Below, piece after piece: positions 15,060 to 24,368 of a stretch of DNA of 64,000 nt. The DNA is from Buttiauxella ferragutiae (GTDB lineage: Bacteria > Pseudomonadota > Gammaproteobacteria > Enterobacterales > Enterobacteriaceae). Location of the stretch: assembly GCF_001654915.1 (NCBI RefSeq), contig NZ_LXEQ01000047.1; one strand, 5' to 3'. How positions within the stretch are numbered: position 1 is the first letter of the stretch; each line of letters begins with the position of its first letter. A program made the position numbers and the translations under genes. Under the pieces are notes generated by a model. The model did no database searches. It was not told where the DNA came from and saw nothing but the letters and a program-made list of their open reading frames with translations.

Positions 15060-17081
15060 TCAGTGGCTGCCTGCCAGCGTTCCGGCAGGTGGCGCTTGTT
15101 CTAGCTGTGAAAGAGAGCAGTAAAGCCGCCAGATGATCCCCGCCAGTTCGCGCGCTGCCGGATTATGATGATGCGAGAGTGTTTCCGACATCCGCTGCAA
15201 TTCCTGCAACGAGGTGGCTAAAGAACGTTGTTGAACCCCACGCTCACTCATCACGTCACGCAAAGTATGAATGCACACATCACGTACCTGAGAAAGCGGG
15301 TCCGAGCGAGTTTCCCATCCGCGTAATTGCCAGACAACATGCGAACAATTTAGCAACACCACACCCCAACGCAGTAGCCAGCGGCGTGCCACTTCATCTT
15401 TACTGCTACTGAGCTGGCTGATGTGGTGATAAACCAATGACTCAAACTGATTCTCAGAATGTTGCGGTTTACGGCTAAGTTGGTCCACGAAGCCACGGCG
15501 CAATGCACGAATATGGCGGCGGCCTTTGCGTGTATCAGAACCGGGGCGCAGCACCGAAAACGCAACCCACGACAGCCCCACGCCAATCACTTTTGCCAGG
15601 TTGTCATTCAGAAAATCAGCGAAGTCATAGACTGGCGGATTGGTGACGGCAATAAACGACCCCATGAAAACTATCAGTTGTCCCCACAGTCCAGCTAGCT
15701 TGGGTTGCTGTAGCTTCAGTAACTGCATGGTTGCCAACAGCGGCAGTAAGAAAACAAGGAATTGCCACAGATCGGTGATTTGTACCATCAGGCCAAATTT
15801 GACCAGGAAGCTGAACACCGAAAGCCACAATAAGGTGCGCATTAGCAGGGTCAGCGAATTCAACGGCGATGGTACTGACGAGTAGAGCACACAACTAATG
15901 GCCGCCAGTGATAACGCACCACTCCCGGCGTCCCATTGGGTGCTGATACACCAGGCACCGGTAACGGTGATCACACAAAATGTGCGCAAAGCACTCCAGA
16001 CCGCTTCGGTATTGTCGGTATGACGAGCCAGTGGCGGTGTTTTTGGCGGGCTTAATTCAGTGACCGGCGTGGCATTTTCCAGCTCGCGTAACCAGCGGCT
16101 GCTGTTGAGATAGAGCCAGCAAAAGTAGCGCAGGCGATGCCAGAATGCCTGATGCCGATAATCATCTTCAGTACTGGGGGCGATCTGCGCAAGCAGTCGT
16201 GCAATGGTGTACTTATGAACTTCTTCCCGCGCCAACTCTTTGATTAAAGCTTCGAGAACTGGCCACAAATTTTCAGGTGGGTTTGGCCAGTTCATCAACA
16301 TCCGGCGCAGGCTGGAGATCACACTGGTCAGGCGCAATTGCTGATGAATGAGGTAGTTAAGCAAATTGTTCTGGCGGCGGAAACGATAATGACTCCAGAA
16401 TGCCTGAATCCTGAGTAAATTCATGGTCAAAATTTGCCCAATTACACCTTCATGCGCGGTGCGGATGGCATCGGTGGTTTCTGGTTTCCACAGCATAGAT
16501 GCGTGTTCTAACAGCCGGGCGTGCATATTCCGCAGAGCTGTCAGCAGGGTGGTGCCATCCGATGTGCTGGGTAGCACCATCATCATAAATGCCCCACTCA
16601 AAATCCCGACGATCACTTCGCAAACACGCGCTTGAGTGATATCCCAAAGTTGCGTGGTATCGACGGTATTCACCATAGGGAACGCGATGATTGCGGCGGT
16701 GTAACCTGCCAGCATAAACGCATAGGCAACGTTATTCTGGAAATGACTTGAACTCCACGTACACAGCGCCAGCCAGGACGCCATTGCGAAGGTAAACAGC
16801 CAGGGGTCGTTCAGCGTATTCCCCGCGATGATTAGCGAAGCCGTCGCACCAATCAGGCTGCCGGCAACACGCCCCAAACTTTTACTGACTACACCGCCTA
16901 CGGTGGGAAAACTGACCACCGCCGCTGAAGTCATCGCCCAGTACGGTTCGTCCAGATCGAGATAATAGGCAATAGTTAATGCGAGACACATCGCAATAGC
17001 GTTACGCAGCGCATAACGCCATTGCCCGGCATTCGCCTTTCCCCACGGGGTGTTTTGCCATTGCAGGGCGGAGAGTTTCAT
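15060..17081 (-). CDS. ydhK: FUSC/AaeB-family inner membrane efflux protein YdhK
   Basis: 673 residues built as two membrane halves (helices about 25-165 and about 365-520) separated by cytoplasmic regions, the architecture of the aromatic acid exporter AaeB and related FUSC proteins. It is the inner-membrane part of a tripartite-like efflux system with the membrane fusion protein YdhJ and small protein YdhI encoded upstream. Substrate unknown. Order ydhI-ydhJ-ydhK divergent from slyA is as in E. coli, where SlyA affects these genes. Confidence 0.9.
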   Translation of the reverse strand: MKLSALQWQNTPWGKANAGQWRYALRNAIAMCLALTIAYYLDLDEPYWAMTSAAVVSFPTVGGVVSKSLGRVAGSLIGATASLIIAGNTLNDPWLFTFAMASWLALCTWSSSHFQNNVAYAFMLAGYTAAIIAFPMVNTVDTTQLWDITQARVCEVIVGILSGAFMMMVLPSTSDGTTLLTALRNMHARLLEHASMLWKPETTDAIRTAHEGVIGQILTMNLLRIQAFWSHYRFRRQNNLLNYLIHQQLRLTSVISSLRRMLMNWPNPPENLWPVLEALIKELAREEVHKYTIARLLAQIAPSTEDDYRHQAFWHRLRYFCWLYLNSSRWLRELENATPVTELSPPKTPPLARHTDNTEAVWSALRTFCVITVTGAWCISTQWDAGSGALSLAAISCVLYSSVPSPLNSLTLLMRTLLWLSVFSFLVKFGLMVQITDLWQFLVFLLPLLATMQLLKLQQPKLAGLWGQLIVFMGSFIAVTNPPVYDFADFLNDNLAKVIGVGLSWVAFSVLRPGSDTRKGRRHIRALRRGFVDQLSRKPQHSENQFESLVYHHISQLSSSKDEVARRWLLRWGVVLLNCSHVVWQLRGWETRSDPLSQVRDVCIHTLRDVMSERGVQQRSLATSLQELQRMSETLSHHHNPAARELAGIIWRLYCSLSQLEQAPPAGTLAGSH

Positions 17082-17088
17082 CAGCCGA

Positions 17089-17940
17089 TTAATGCTTTAT
17101 GGTAACTGTGCAGGTGGTGCCGGAAACCAGCGTAACGCCTTCGGGAATTCTATCTAATTTGATGCGCACCGGAACGCGCTGGGCGAGGCGCACCCACGGC
17201 ACATTGGGTTTGATATCTGGAACTAAATTGCTGTCGCTTTCCACGCTTTGATCGTAGATAGCGCGGCCGATACTTTGCACTTTGCCGCTTAGCGGGACAT
17301 GGCCGCTGTACAGCACAATCTGCGTAGTGTCACCGGGTTGGATATGGCGCAGCTTGGTTTCTTCAAAGTAACCGACCACGTAAAAAGAGTGGCTGTCGAT
17401 AAGCGCAAAGACCGGTTGACCCACAGTGGCATAGTTACCGGTACGGGTCGAGAGATTGGTGACCCAACCATCAACTGGCGCGCTGACGGTTGTTTGAGTC
17501 AGTTGCCATTTCGCGTGCTCAAGTGTGGCTTCGGCAGCTTTAACTGCGGCTTGTTCGGCTTTGACATTGATATTCGCCGTATCCATATCTTCAGCAGAAA
17601 TATAATTACGCGGTAAATTTCTGCGGCGTAATGCTTCATTGCTGGCTTTCGCCAGTTCAGACTGCGTTTGGGCTAGCTGCGCTTGTGCATTGAGTTGGGC
17701 AATGTGATAAGGCGTGGGGTCAATAGTGAACAGCACGGTGCCCGCTTTAACGAACTGGTTATCTTCGACATTCAGTTGAGTAATGGTTCCCGACACCTGA
17801 GGGGTGATGCTGACTTGTTCGGCACGCACTTTCCCATCTCGCGTCCACGGAGATTGCATGTAATAATTCCACAACATCCAGCCAACAATAATGGCGACAG
17901 CGAAAATCAGCAGCGTGGAGAAGTACTTTATTGTTTTCAT
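17089..17940 (-). CDS. ydhJ: HlyD-family membrane fusion protein YdhJ
   Basis: 283 residues: one N-terminal membrane anchor (about 5-25), lipoyl/barrel-sandwich segments (SITPQVSGTI and SAPVDGWVTNL) flanking an alpha-hairpin, then a beta-barrel domain. It connects the YdhK pump to the outside in the AaeA/EmrA manner. Start taken at ATG 17940 (MKTIKYFS), close to the E. coli start; an in-frame GTG at 17955 would overlap the ydhI stop. Confidence 0.9.
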   Translation of the reverse strand: MKTIKYFSTLLIFAVAIIVGWMLWNYYMQSPWTRDGKVRAEQVSITPQVSGTITQLNVEDNQFVKAGTVLFTIDPTPYHIAQLNAQAQLAQTQSELAKASNEALRRRNLPRNYISAEDMDTANINVKAEQAAVKAAEATLEHAKWQLTQTTVSAPVDGWVTNLSTRTGNYATVGQPVFALIDSHSFYVVGYFEETKLRHIQPGDTTQIVLYSGHVPLSGKVQSIGRAIYDQSVESDSNLVPDIKPNVPWVRLAQRVPVRIKLDRIPEGVTLVSGTTCTVTIKH

Positions 17941-17948
17941 ATTATTGC

Positions 17949-18185
17949 TTACCACATCACTAAAATGACAAGTCCTGCGCTAACGGACAGCGAAAATAAC
18001 GACAAATCCATTAATGTCGGATGCCAGATATCGCCGGAATACATCCAGTCACGCAGCAAATGATGCAGAATGAGCCAGATAAAAAAGCCAAGGATAACGG
18101 CTTTGAAAAGAGGGGGAAAGTAGATGGAAGCCCCGACAACCAAGTCCTGAAGAGGTAAGCCTGATGTTATAAAACTGAATATCAC
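17949..18185 (-). CDS. ydhI: Small DUF1656 membrane protein YdhI
   Basis: 78 residues with two hydrophobic segments, family DUF1656 (AaeX-like), the small partner that accompanies AaeA/AaeB-type efflux genes. First gene of ydhIJK. Function unknown. Its promoter lies in the 175-bp gap to slyA, which holds a SlyA box. Confidence 0.88.
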   Translation of the reverse strand: MIFSFITSGLPLQDLVVGASIYFPPLFKAVILGFFIWLILHHLLRDWMYSGDIWHPTLMDLSLFSLSVSAGLVILVMW

Positions 18186-18338
18186 GTCAGATAATCCTTT
18201 AAATTACTGGGGATGACTGCCGTTTCCCCTGACTTAGTTGTAAACTAAAAGTATAGCTGGTTGCTTAACATCAGCAAAAGTAAGGAATTTAATTTTTCAA
18301 TGAATGCCTGCACAATAGTTTAAAATCAGTATAATAAG

Positions 18339-18350
18339 TTAGCAAGCTAA
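18339..18350. promoter_or_regulatory. SlyA operator in the slyA-ydhI intergenic region
   Basis: Exact consensus TTAGCAAGCTAA, 11 bp before the slyA start and over the likely leader. Known family behaviour: SlyA represses its own gene and acts on the divergent ydhIJK genes. Confidence 0.85.
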
Positions 18351-18360
18351 TTATAAGGAG

Positions 18361-18801
18361 ATGAAATTGGAATCGCCACTAGGATCAGATCTGGCAAGGT
18401 TAGTGCGCATTTGGCGTGCTCTGATTGACCATCGTCTAAAACCTCTGGAGTTGACACAGACGCATTGGGTTACGCTGCACAATATTCATCAGTTGCCGCC
18501 CGAGCAGTCACAGATTCAGTTGGCGAAAGCGATTGGTATCGAACAACCCTCATTGGTCAGAACGCTCGACCAGCTTGAAGAGAAAGGGCTTATTTCACGT
18601 CAAACCTGTGCGAATGACCGCAGGGCAAAACGTATTAAGCTTACTGAACGCGCTGAGCCAATCATCAATGAGATGGAAACGGTGATTAAAAAAACGCGCA
18701 ATGAGATTTTGTTGGGGATCAGTTCCGACGAGCAAGCGCTACTTCTTGATCTGATTAATCGACTGGAACAAAACATCGTTCATCTTCAGACTAAAGAGTA
18801 A
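18361..18801 (+). CDS. slyA: MarR-family regulator SlyA
   Basis: 146 residues, begins MKLESPLGSDLARLVRIWRA as in E. coli and Salmonella. Winged helix at about residues 45-100 (QLAKAIGIEQPSLVRTLDQL with wing DRRAKRIKLT). Acts on H-NS-silenced genes and responds to small aromatic molecules. Start ATG 18361 directly after AAGGAG; terminator at 18810-18844. Confidence 0.97.
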   Translation: MKLESPLGSDLARLVRIWRALIDHRLKPLELTQTHWVTLHNIHQLPPEQSQIQLAKAIGIEQPSLVRTLDQLEEKGLISRQTCANDRRAKRIKLTERAEPIINEMETVIKKTRNEILLGISSDEQALLLDLINRLEQNIVHLQTKE

Positions 18802-18809
18802 TTTCTCTC

Positions 18810-18844
18810 AGTAAGCCTCATCTCTCGGTGAGGCTTACTCTTTA
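18810..18844. terminator. Terminator between slyA and slyB
   Basis: 11-bp perfect stem AGTAAGCCTCA/TGAGGCTTACT with an 8-nt loop, followed by CTCTTT on the plus strand; lies between two convergent genes. Confidence 0.8.
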
Positions 18845-18918
18845 GCAAACTTCGCGCTACAAACTTTGTTCCACCGCAATAAAGTAGGGCGACCTGCAAG
18901 CAAGCCACCTCTTCATTA

Positions 18919-19386
18919 TTAATTTGGTGATACAGTCGTTTGGCTGCCGTTGCTGGCGATTCTTACACGTTGACCAGCAGCAAACTGGGTCTTACCTTGT
19001 TTTTGCACGACCAGAATAGTATTGCCATCATCTTTACGGATTTCCAGCTCAACACCATCAGTTTTGTTGATGGCGCTCTGGACGCTCTGACCCGCTACGC
19101 CACCTGCCACAGCACCTGCAGCTGTAGCCAGTGAACGGCCCGAACCGCCGCCGACAGTATTACCCAGGAAACCACCCAGAACTGCACCACCAATCGCGCC
19201 CATCACATTTGAATCATTGCCAGCCTGGATTTGTACCGGGCGAGTGGAGACCAATGTGCCGTAAGTTACGCTTTGAACTTGCTTAGCATCTGAGGCGCTA
19301 TACACATCGCCTGAAAGCGTACTGGTGTTAGCGCAACCAGCCAAAGTTAAACCTACTAACGAGACCGCCAGTATACGTGAAATCAT
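18919..19386 (-). CDS. slyB: Outer membrane lipoprotein SlyB
   Basis: 155 residues. Lipobox LAGC with Cys18 after a short signal peptide, then a glycine-zipper region (about 65-105, GAIGGAVLGGFLGNTVGGG and similar) and a small beta domain. PhoP-regulated outer-membrane lipoprotein that forms protective rings around outer-membrane proteins under stress in E. coli. A PhoP-type box is visible upstream at 19514-19530. Confidence 0.96.
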   Translation of the reverse strand: MISRILAVSLVGLTLAGCANTSTLSGDVYSASDAKQVQSVTYGTLVSTRPVQIQAGNDSNVMGAIGGAVLGGFLGNTVGGGSGRSLATAAGAVAGGVAGQSVQSAINKTDGVELEIRKDDGNTILVVQKQGKTQFAAGQRVRIASNGSQTTVSPN

Positions 19387-19513
19387 TTGTGACTCTCCTG
19401 ATCATCTTAAAACGCCCAACCGAGCATCCATCGGGCCTAATTATATGGTATTTAGGTGCCGAATTTAATATTAGTTCAGCCACATGGTCGCATTGATTCT
19501 AGATAAGTGAGTT

Positions 19514-19530
19514 TTAACCGGGCTTAAACC
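19514..19530 (-). promoter_or_regulatory. PhoP box upstream of slyB
   Basis: On the minus strand GGTTTA-AGCCC-GGTTAA, 11 of 12 bases of the direct-repeat consensus (T/G)GTTTA-N5-(T/G)GTTTA. TAGAAT follows 12 bp later as a -10 candidate, the usual PhoP promoter geometry. Confidence 0.65.
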
Positions 19531-19673
19531 ATTTGCCATTGTTGAGGTATAACAGCGCTTTCAATATCATTTTGTGACGCAACGTGGTTAAAAACTATTA
19601 ATCAATCACTGTGTTGAATGTTAGTTTATGGGGCACTTAATCCCACAATTTGGCGAGTTTTCAGGAGTAACAG

Positions 19674-20798
19674 ATGAAATCAGGGCGTTATATCGGCGTG
19701 ATGTCAGGCACCAGCCTGGACGGTATTGATGTCGTTCTTGCTGCGATTGATGAACATCTTGTTGCTCAGCAAGCGAGTTACAGCCATCCCATTCCTTTGG
19801 ATATTAAAAATGCCATTCTGGCAATCTGCCAGGGCCAGCAATTAACTCTTTCTCAACTCGGTCAGCTCGATAATCGACTGGGTAAATTGTTCGCTGAGGC
19901 AGTACAAACTCTGATGACCGAACAAGGCCTGACGTATACGGATATCACCGCTATTGGCTGCCATGGGCAAACTGTATGGCATGAGCCACAAGGTGAAGCG
20001 GCGCACACTATGCAAATTGGCGATAACAACCAAATTGTTGCCCGTACCGGAGTCACCGTTGTCGGTGATTTCCGCCGCCGTGATATGGCTCTGGGTGGGC
20101 AGGGCGCTCCACTAGTCCCTGCCTTCCATCAGGCTTTACTTGGGCATCCCACTGAACATCGCATGGTGCTCAATATTGGTGGTATCGCTAATCTCTCTTT
20201 GTTGATTCCTGAACAACCAGTGCGCGGTTTCGATACCGGGCCGGGAAATATGCTGATTGATGCCTGGATCTGGCGTCAGCGCGGGAAAGCCTATGATAAA
20301 GATGCGCAATGGGCGATCAGCGGCAAGGTGATTATCCCCTTACTGCAGCAAATGTTGAGTGATCCTTACTTTGCGATGCCAGCACCAAAAAGTACCGGGC
20401 GCGAGTATTTCAATTATGGATGGCTTGAGCGGCAGCTCGCGGCATTCCCTGGGCTTGCCGGAGAAGATGTCCAGGCAACGCTGACCGAACTGACTGCAGT
20501 AACGATTTCAGAACAAGTATTGTTGAGCGGTGGTTGTGAGCGCTTGATGGTGTGCGGTGGGGGAAGTCGCAATCCTTTATTGATGGCTCGTTTGGCAGGG
20601 CTACTACCAGGAATCGAAGTCACGACAACTGACGAAGCAGGAATCAGTGGCGATGACATGGAAGCGCTGGCTTTCGCCTGGCTTGCCTATCGAACGTTAT
20701 CTGGATTACCGGGCAATTTACCTTCGGTAACGGGAGCATCGGCTGCTAGCGTGATAGGGGCAATTTTTCCTGCCAACCCACTGTACAATATTCCCTGA
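19674..20798 (+). CDS. anmK: Anhydro-N-acetylmuramic acid kinase
   Basis: 374 residues. Phosphorylates and opens 1,6-anhydro-MurNAc from peptidoglycan recycling to MurNAc-6-P. Actin-like ATPase fold: SGTSLDGIDVVLA (phosphate 1, with the catalytic Asp region), VGDFRRRDMALGGQGAPL, NIGGIANLS and CGGGSRNPLLM (adenosine) are all present. Start ATG 19674 after AGGAG. Confidence 0.96.
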   Translation: MKSGRYIGVMSGTSLDGIDVVLAAIDEHLVAQQASYSHPIPLDIKNAILAICQGQQLTLSQLGQLDNRLGKLFAEAVQTLMTEQGLTYTDITAIGCHGQTVWHEPQGEAAHTMQIGDNNQIVARTGVTVVGDFRRRDMALGGQGAPLVPAFHQALLGHPTEHRMVLNIGGIANLSLLIPEQPVRGFDTGPGNMLIDAWIWRQRGKAYDKDAQWAISGKVIIPLLQQMLSDPYFAMPAPKSTGREYFNYGWLERQLAAFPGLAGEDVQATLTELTAVTISEQVLLSGGCERLMVCGGGSRNPLLMARLAGLLPGIEVTTTDEAGISGDDMEALAFAWLAYRTLSGLPGNLPSVTGASAASVIGAIFPANPLYNIP

Positions 20799-20909
20799 AA
20801 AATCAGAGTTAACTGAAATTAACTTAAGCACTAAATCTCTAAACTGAAGTGAATGGGGGAAGTTATGCTCCCCCTTTATAAGAAATAATAAGAACTTCAG
20901 GATATGCAG

Positions 20910-21233
20910 ATGAAAAAACTACTTATTGCCACCATCCCCTTCATGCTTGCCGGATGTAGCTACTACAACACTTTTGTTGAGCGTATGCAGACCGATACTT
21001 TGCAGTATCAGTGCGATGATAAACCCCTCACCGTTAAATTGAATAACCAGAAAAGCATGGTGAATTTCGTTTACGACAATGAATACTTGTCCCTGACTCA
21101 GGGATTATCGGCATCGGGTGTTCGTTATACTGATGGGGTTTACGTGTTCTGGTCGAAAGGCGATACCGCCACGGTTTATCGGAAAGACACTGTTGTGTTA
21201 GATAATTGCCAATTACAAAATCCCAAGCGTTGA
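20910..21233 (+). CDS. mliC: Membrane-bound C-type lysozyme inhibitor MliC (YdhA)
   Basis: 107 residues. Signal peptide with lipobox LAGC (Cys about 15-16) makes it an outer-membrane lipoprotein; the mature domain carries YQCDDKPLTVKLNN and SASGVRYTDGVYVFWSKGD, the MliC motif that occupies the lysozyme active site. ATG 20910 (MKKLL) is 7 nt after CAGGA; an ATG two codons earlier is too close to the site. Confidence 0.93.
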   Translation: MKKLLIATIPFMLAGCSYYNTFVERMQTDTLQYQCDDKPLTVKLNNQKSMVNFVYDNEYLSLTQGLSASGVRYTDGVYVFWSKGDTATVYRKDTVVLDNCQLQNPKR

Positions 21234-21290
21234 GATTTCTAAGGGTGGAGCGCACAATAGCTCCACCTTACGATAGCCTGACGTAACGCC

Positions 21291-21947
21291 ATGTCTGATA
21301 ACGACTCTTTGCAACAAATTGCGCATCTGCGCCGCGAATACACAAAAGGTGGTTTGCGCCGCAATGATCTTACTGAACAACCGTTAGCCTTGTTTGAGCG
21401 CTGGTTAGCTCAAGCTTGCGAGGCAAAACTTGCTGATCCTACCGCCATGGTGGTGGCTACTGTCGATGAGAGCGGTCAGCCATATCAGCGCATCGTTTTG
21501 CTCAAACACTATGATGAACGCGGGCTGGTGTTTTACACCAACCTTGGTTCGCGCAAAGCGCATCATTTGGAAAATAATCCGCGTATTAGCCTGCATTTCC
21601 CCTGGCATATGCTTGATCGACAGGTGATGGTGCAAGGCACTGCGGAGCGTTTATCCACCCTCGAAGTGATGAAATATTTCCACAGTCGCCCGCGCGATAG
21701 CCAAATTGGTGCCTGGGTTTCCAAACAGTCCAGCCGAATTTCCGCACGAGGTATTCTGGAAAGTAAATTCCTCGAGCTGAAACAGAAATTCCAGCAAGGC
21801 GACATTCCATTACCCAGTTTCTGGGGTGGCTATCGCGTAACAATTGAACAAATGGAATTCTGGCAGGGCGGCGAACATCGTCTACACGATCGTTTTTTAT
21901 ACCAGCGCGAAGGCAGTTCCTGGAAAATAGACCGTTTGGCGCCATAA
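21291..21947 (+). CDS. pdxH: Pyridoxamine/pyridoxine 5'-phosphate oxidase
   Basis: 218 residues, E. coli length. FMN enzyme that oxidises PNP/PMP to pyridoxal 5'-phosphate. FMN-binding blocks PYQRIVLLKHYDERGLVFYTN and GSRKAHHLENNPRISLHFPW and the C-terminal dimer signature EFWQGGEHRLHDRFLY are visible. It begins the vitamin B6/tyrS cluster pdxH-tyrS-pdxY as in E. coli. Confidence 0.96.
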   Translation: MSDNDSLQQIAHLRREYTKGGLRRNDLTEQPLALFERWLAQACEAKLADPTAMVVATVDESGQPYQRIVLLKHYDERGLVFYTNLGSRKAHHLENNPRISLHFPWHMLDRQVMVQGTAERLSTLEVMKYFHSRPRDSQIGAWVSKQSSRISARGILESKFLELKQKFQQGDIPLPSFWGGYRVTIEQMEFWQGGEHRLHDRFLYQREGSSWKIDRLAP

Positions 21948-22089
21948 CATAGGGAAATTGTTGTTTTAAGCGCTGGCACTCCTGCTGTTGGCGCTTTATC
22001 CTATGTCCCCTAAGAAATTAACTCCTTTCGCCAACAGGCGGAAAGCCGTGTACCGGCCAAGGTGCAGTCGTATATAGATGGAGAATTTG

Positions 22090-23364
22090 ATGGCGAGCAT
22101 CAATTTGATAAAACAATTGCAAGAGCGGGGCTTAGTCGCCCAGGTAACGGATGAAGAAGCGTTAGCACAGCGACTGGCGCAAGGGCCAATTGCTCTGTAT
22201 TGCGGCTTTGATCCTACCGCTGACAGCTTGCATTTGGGCCATCTGGTTCCACTGCTGTGCCTGAAACGCTTCCAGGAAGCGGGCCACAAACCAGTTGCGC
22301 TGGTGGGTGGTGCGACAGGTTTGATTGGTGACCCTAGCTTCAAAGCCTCAGAGCGTAAACTGAATACCGAAGACACAGTGCAAGAGTGGGTGGGAAAAAT
22401 CCGCCGTCAGGTTGCACCTTTCCTCGATTTCAACTGCGGTGAAAACTCAGCTATCGCGGCTAACAACTACGACTGGTTTGGCGGAATGAACGTTCTGACC
22501 TTCCTGCGTGATATCGGTAAGCACTTCTCTGTTAACCAGATGATTAACAAAGAAGCGGTGAAGCAGCGCCTGAACCGTGATGATGTTGGTATCTCTTTCA
22601 CCGAGTTTTCCTACAACCTGTTACAAGGTTATGACTTCGCGTGCCTGAACAAACTGCACGGCGTGGTGCTGCAAATTGGCGGTTCTGATCAGTGGGGCAA
22701 TATCACCTCTGGTATCGACTTGACTCGCCGTTTGCACCAGCAACAAGCGTTCGGTCTTACCGTTCCGTTGATCACCAAATCTGACGGTACCAAATTCGGT
22801 AAAACTGAAGGTGGCGCAGTATGGCTTGATCCGAAGAAAACCAGCCCGTACAAGTTCTACCAGTTCTGGATTAACACCGCAGACTCCGATGTGTATCGCT
22901 TCCTGAAGTTCTTCACTTTCATGAGCCTCGAAGAAATTGACGCACTGGAAGAAGAAGACAAAAACAGCGGTACCGCTCCGCGTGCGCAATACGTACTGGC
23001 AGAGCTTGTGACTCGTCTGGTTCACGGCGAAGAAGGCCTGGAAGCAGCAAAACGTATCACCAGCAGCCTGTTCAACGGCAACTTGAGCGATTTGACCGAA
23101 GCTGACCTTGAGCAACTGGCACAAGACGGCGTACCGATGGTGGAAATGGATCGTGGTGCTGACCTGCAACAGGCGTTGGTTGATTCTGAACTGCAACCGT
23201 CACGCGGCCAGGCACGTAAAACCATTGCACAGAACGCGATCACCATTAATGGCGAGAAGCAGTCTGACCCGGAATATACCTTTGCTGATAGCGATATTCT
23301 TTTCAATCGCTACACCTTGTTGCGCCGGGGTAAGAAAAATTACTGCCTCGTTTGCTGGAAGTAA
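22090..23364 (+). CDS. tyrS: Tyrosyl-tRNA synthetase
   Basis: 424 residues. Class I synthetase with the HIGH-like HLGH motif near residue 45 and the KMSKS-like KFGKT near residue 230; C-terminal S4-like RNA-binding domain from about residue 350 (SRGQARKTIAQNAITING). Start ATG 22090 (MASINLIKQL) has GGAG 6 nt upstream; the longer frame is not used. Followed by a terminator. Confidence 0.97.
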   Translation: MASINLIKQLQERGLVAQVTDEEALAQRLAQGPIALYCGFDPTADSLHLGHLVPLLCLKRFQEAGHKPVALVGGATGLIGDPSFKASERKLNTEDTVQEWVGKIRRQVAPFLDFNCGENSAIAANNYDWFGGMNVLTFLRDIGKHFSVNQMINKEAVKQRLNRDDVGISFTEFSYNLLQGYDFACLNKLHGVVLQIGGSDQWGNITSGIDLTRRLHQQQAFGLTVPLITKSDGTKFGKTEGGAVWLDPKKTSPYKFYQFWINTADSDVYRFLKFFTFMSLEEIDALEEEDKNSGTAPRAQYVLAELVTRLVHGEEGLEAAKRITSSLFNGNLSDLTEADLEQLAQDGVPMVEMDRGADLQQALVDSELQPSRGQARKTIAQNAITINGEKQSDPEYTFADSDILFNRYTLLRRGKKNYCLVCWK

Positions 23365-23378
23365 TTGAGAATAAACTT

Positions 23379-23410
23379 AAAGGGCGTGGGAAACCACGCC
23401 CTTTATTTTT
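23379..23410 (+). terminator. Terminator of tyrS
   Basis: 11-bp stem AAAGGGCGTGG/CCACGCCCTTT with a GAAA tetraloop, followed by ATTTTTG. Confidence 0.88.
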
Positions 23411-23465
23411 GCCACCCGTTGTCATTTCGCAACCCCTAAAAAAATCGTTGCCTCCGAGTAGAGAA

Positions 23466-24326
23466 ATGAAAAATATCCTTGCCATCCAGTCTCATGTCGT
23501 TTTCGGTCATGCAGGTAACAGTGCTGCCGAATTCCCGATGCGCCGTCTGGGCGCCAACGTATGGTCGCTGAACACAGTCCAATTCTCAAACCATACCCAA
23601 TACGGTAAATGGACAGGCAGCGTGATGCCAGCCAGCCACCTCAGCGAGATTGTGCAGGGGATTGCAGATATTGGGCAGTTAAAGCGTTGTGATGCAGTAC
23701 TGAGTGGTTATCTTGGCTCTGCCGAGCAGGGCGAGCACATTCTTTCTATTGTTCGTAAAGTTAAAGAAGCTAATCCGCAAGCGAAGTACTTCTGTGACCC
23801 AGTAATGGGGCATCCAGAAAAGGGCTGTATCGTTGCACCTGGTGTTGCCGAATTCCATACTCGTTATGCCATGCCAGCCAGTGACATTATTGCCCCAAAC
23901 TTAATTGAGCTTGAGATTCTCTGCGGTCATGCGGTTAACACCGTGGAAGAGGCGGTCAGTGCCGCGAGAGAGCTGATTGCCCAGGGGCCAGAAATTGTGT
24001 TGGTGAAACACCTGGCGCGTGCTGCGTTCCAGCATGACCGCTTTGAAATGTTGTTGGTGACGGCAGATGAAGCCTGGCATATTCACCGCCCATTGGTCGA
24101 CTTTGGCGACCGTCAGCCAGTCGGGGTGGGTGATGTGACGAGTGGACTGTTATTGGTGAATCTGCTGCATGGTGCCACGTTACGCGAAGCGCTGGAGCAT
24201 GTTACCGCCGCGGTATACGACATCATGGTAGTAACCAAGAAAATGGAAGAGTACGAACTGCAACTGGTGGCAGCGCAAGAAGGTATTGCAAATCCAGAGC
24301 ATTATTTCACTGCAGTGAAACTGTAA
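23466..24326 (+). CDS. pdxY: Pyridoxal kinase 2 (PdxY)
   Basis: 286 residues. Ribokinase-superfamily kinase that phosphorylates pyridoxal in the salvage pathway. IQSHVVFGHAGNSAAEFPM (substrate side), FCDPVMGH, and the GVGDVTSGLLL anion-hole/catalytic Asp block are visible. Start ATG 23466; the longer open frame upstream covers the tyrS terminator and is not coding. Confidence 0.95.
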   Translation: MKNILAIQSHVVFGHAGNSAAEFPMRRLGANVWSLNTVQFSNHTQYGKWTGSVMPASHLSEIVQGIADIGQLKRCDAVLSGYLGSAEQGEHILSIVRKVKEANPQAKYFCDPVMGHPEKGCIVAPGVAEFHTRYAMPASDIIAPNLIELEILCGHAVNTVEEAVSAARELIAQGPEIVLVKHLARAAFQHDRFEMLLVTADEAWHIHRPLVDFGDRQPVGVGDVTSGLLLVNLLHGATLREALEHVTAAVYDIMVVTKKMEEYELQLVAAQEGIANPEHYFTAVKL

Positions 24327-24333
24327 TAAAAAA

Positions 24334-24361
24334 TGGCGGATGAAGCTTGCGCCTATCCGCC
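24334..24361. repeat. REP-like palindromic element downstream of pdxY
   Basis: TGGCGGATGAAGC, short loop, GCCTATCCGCC: the GGATG/CATCC-type arms of an enterobacterial REP sequence. A related element is at 50387-50419. It lies between convergent pdxY and gstA. Confidence 0.6.
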
Positions 24362-24368
24362 GTATTAA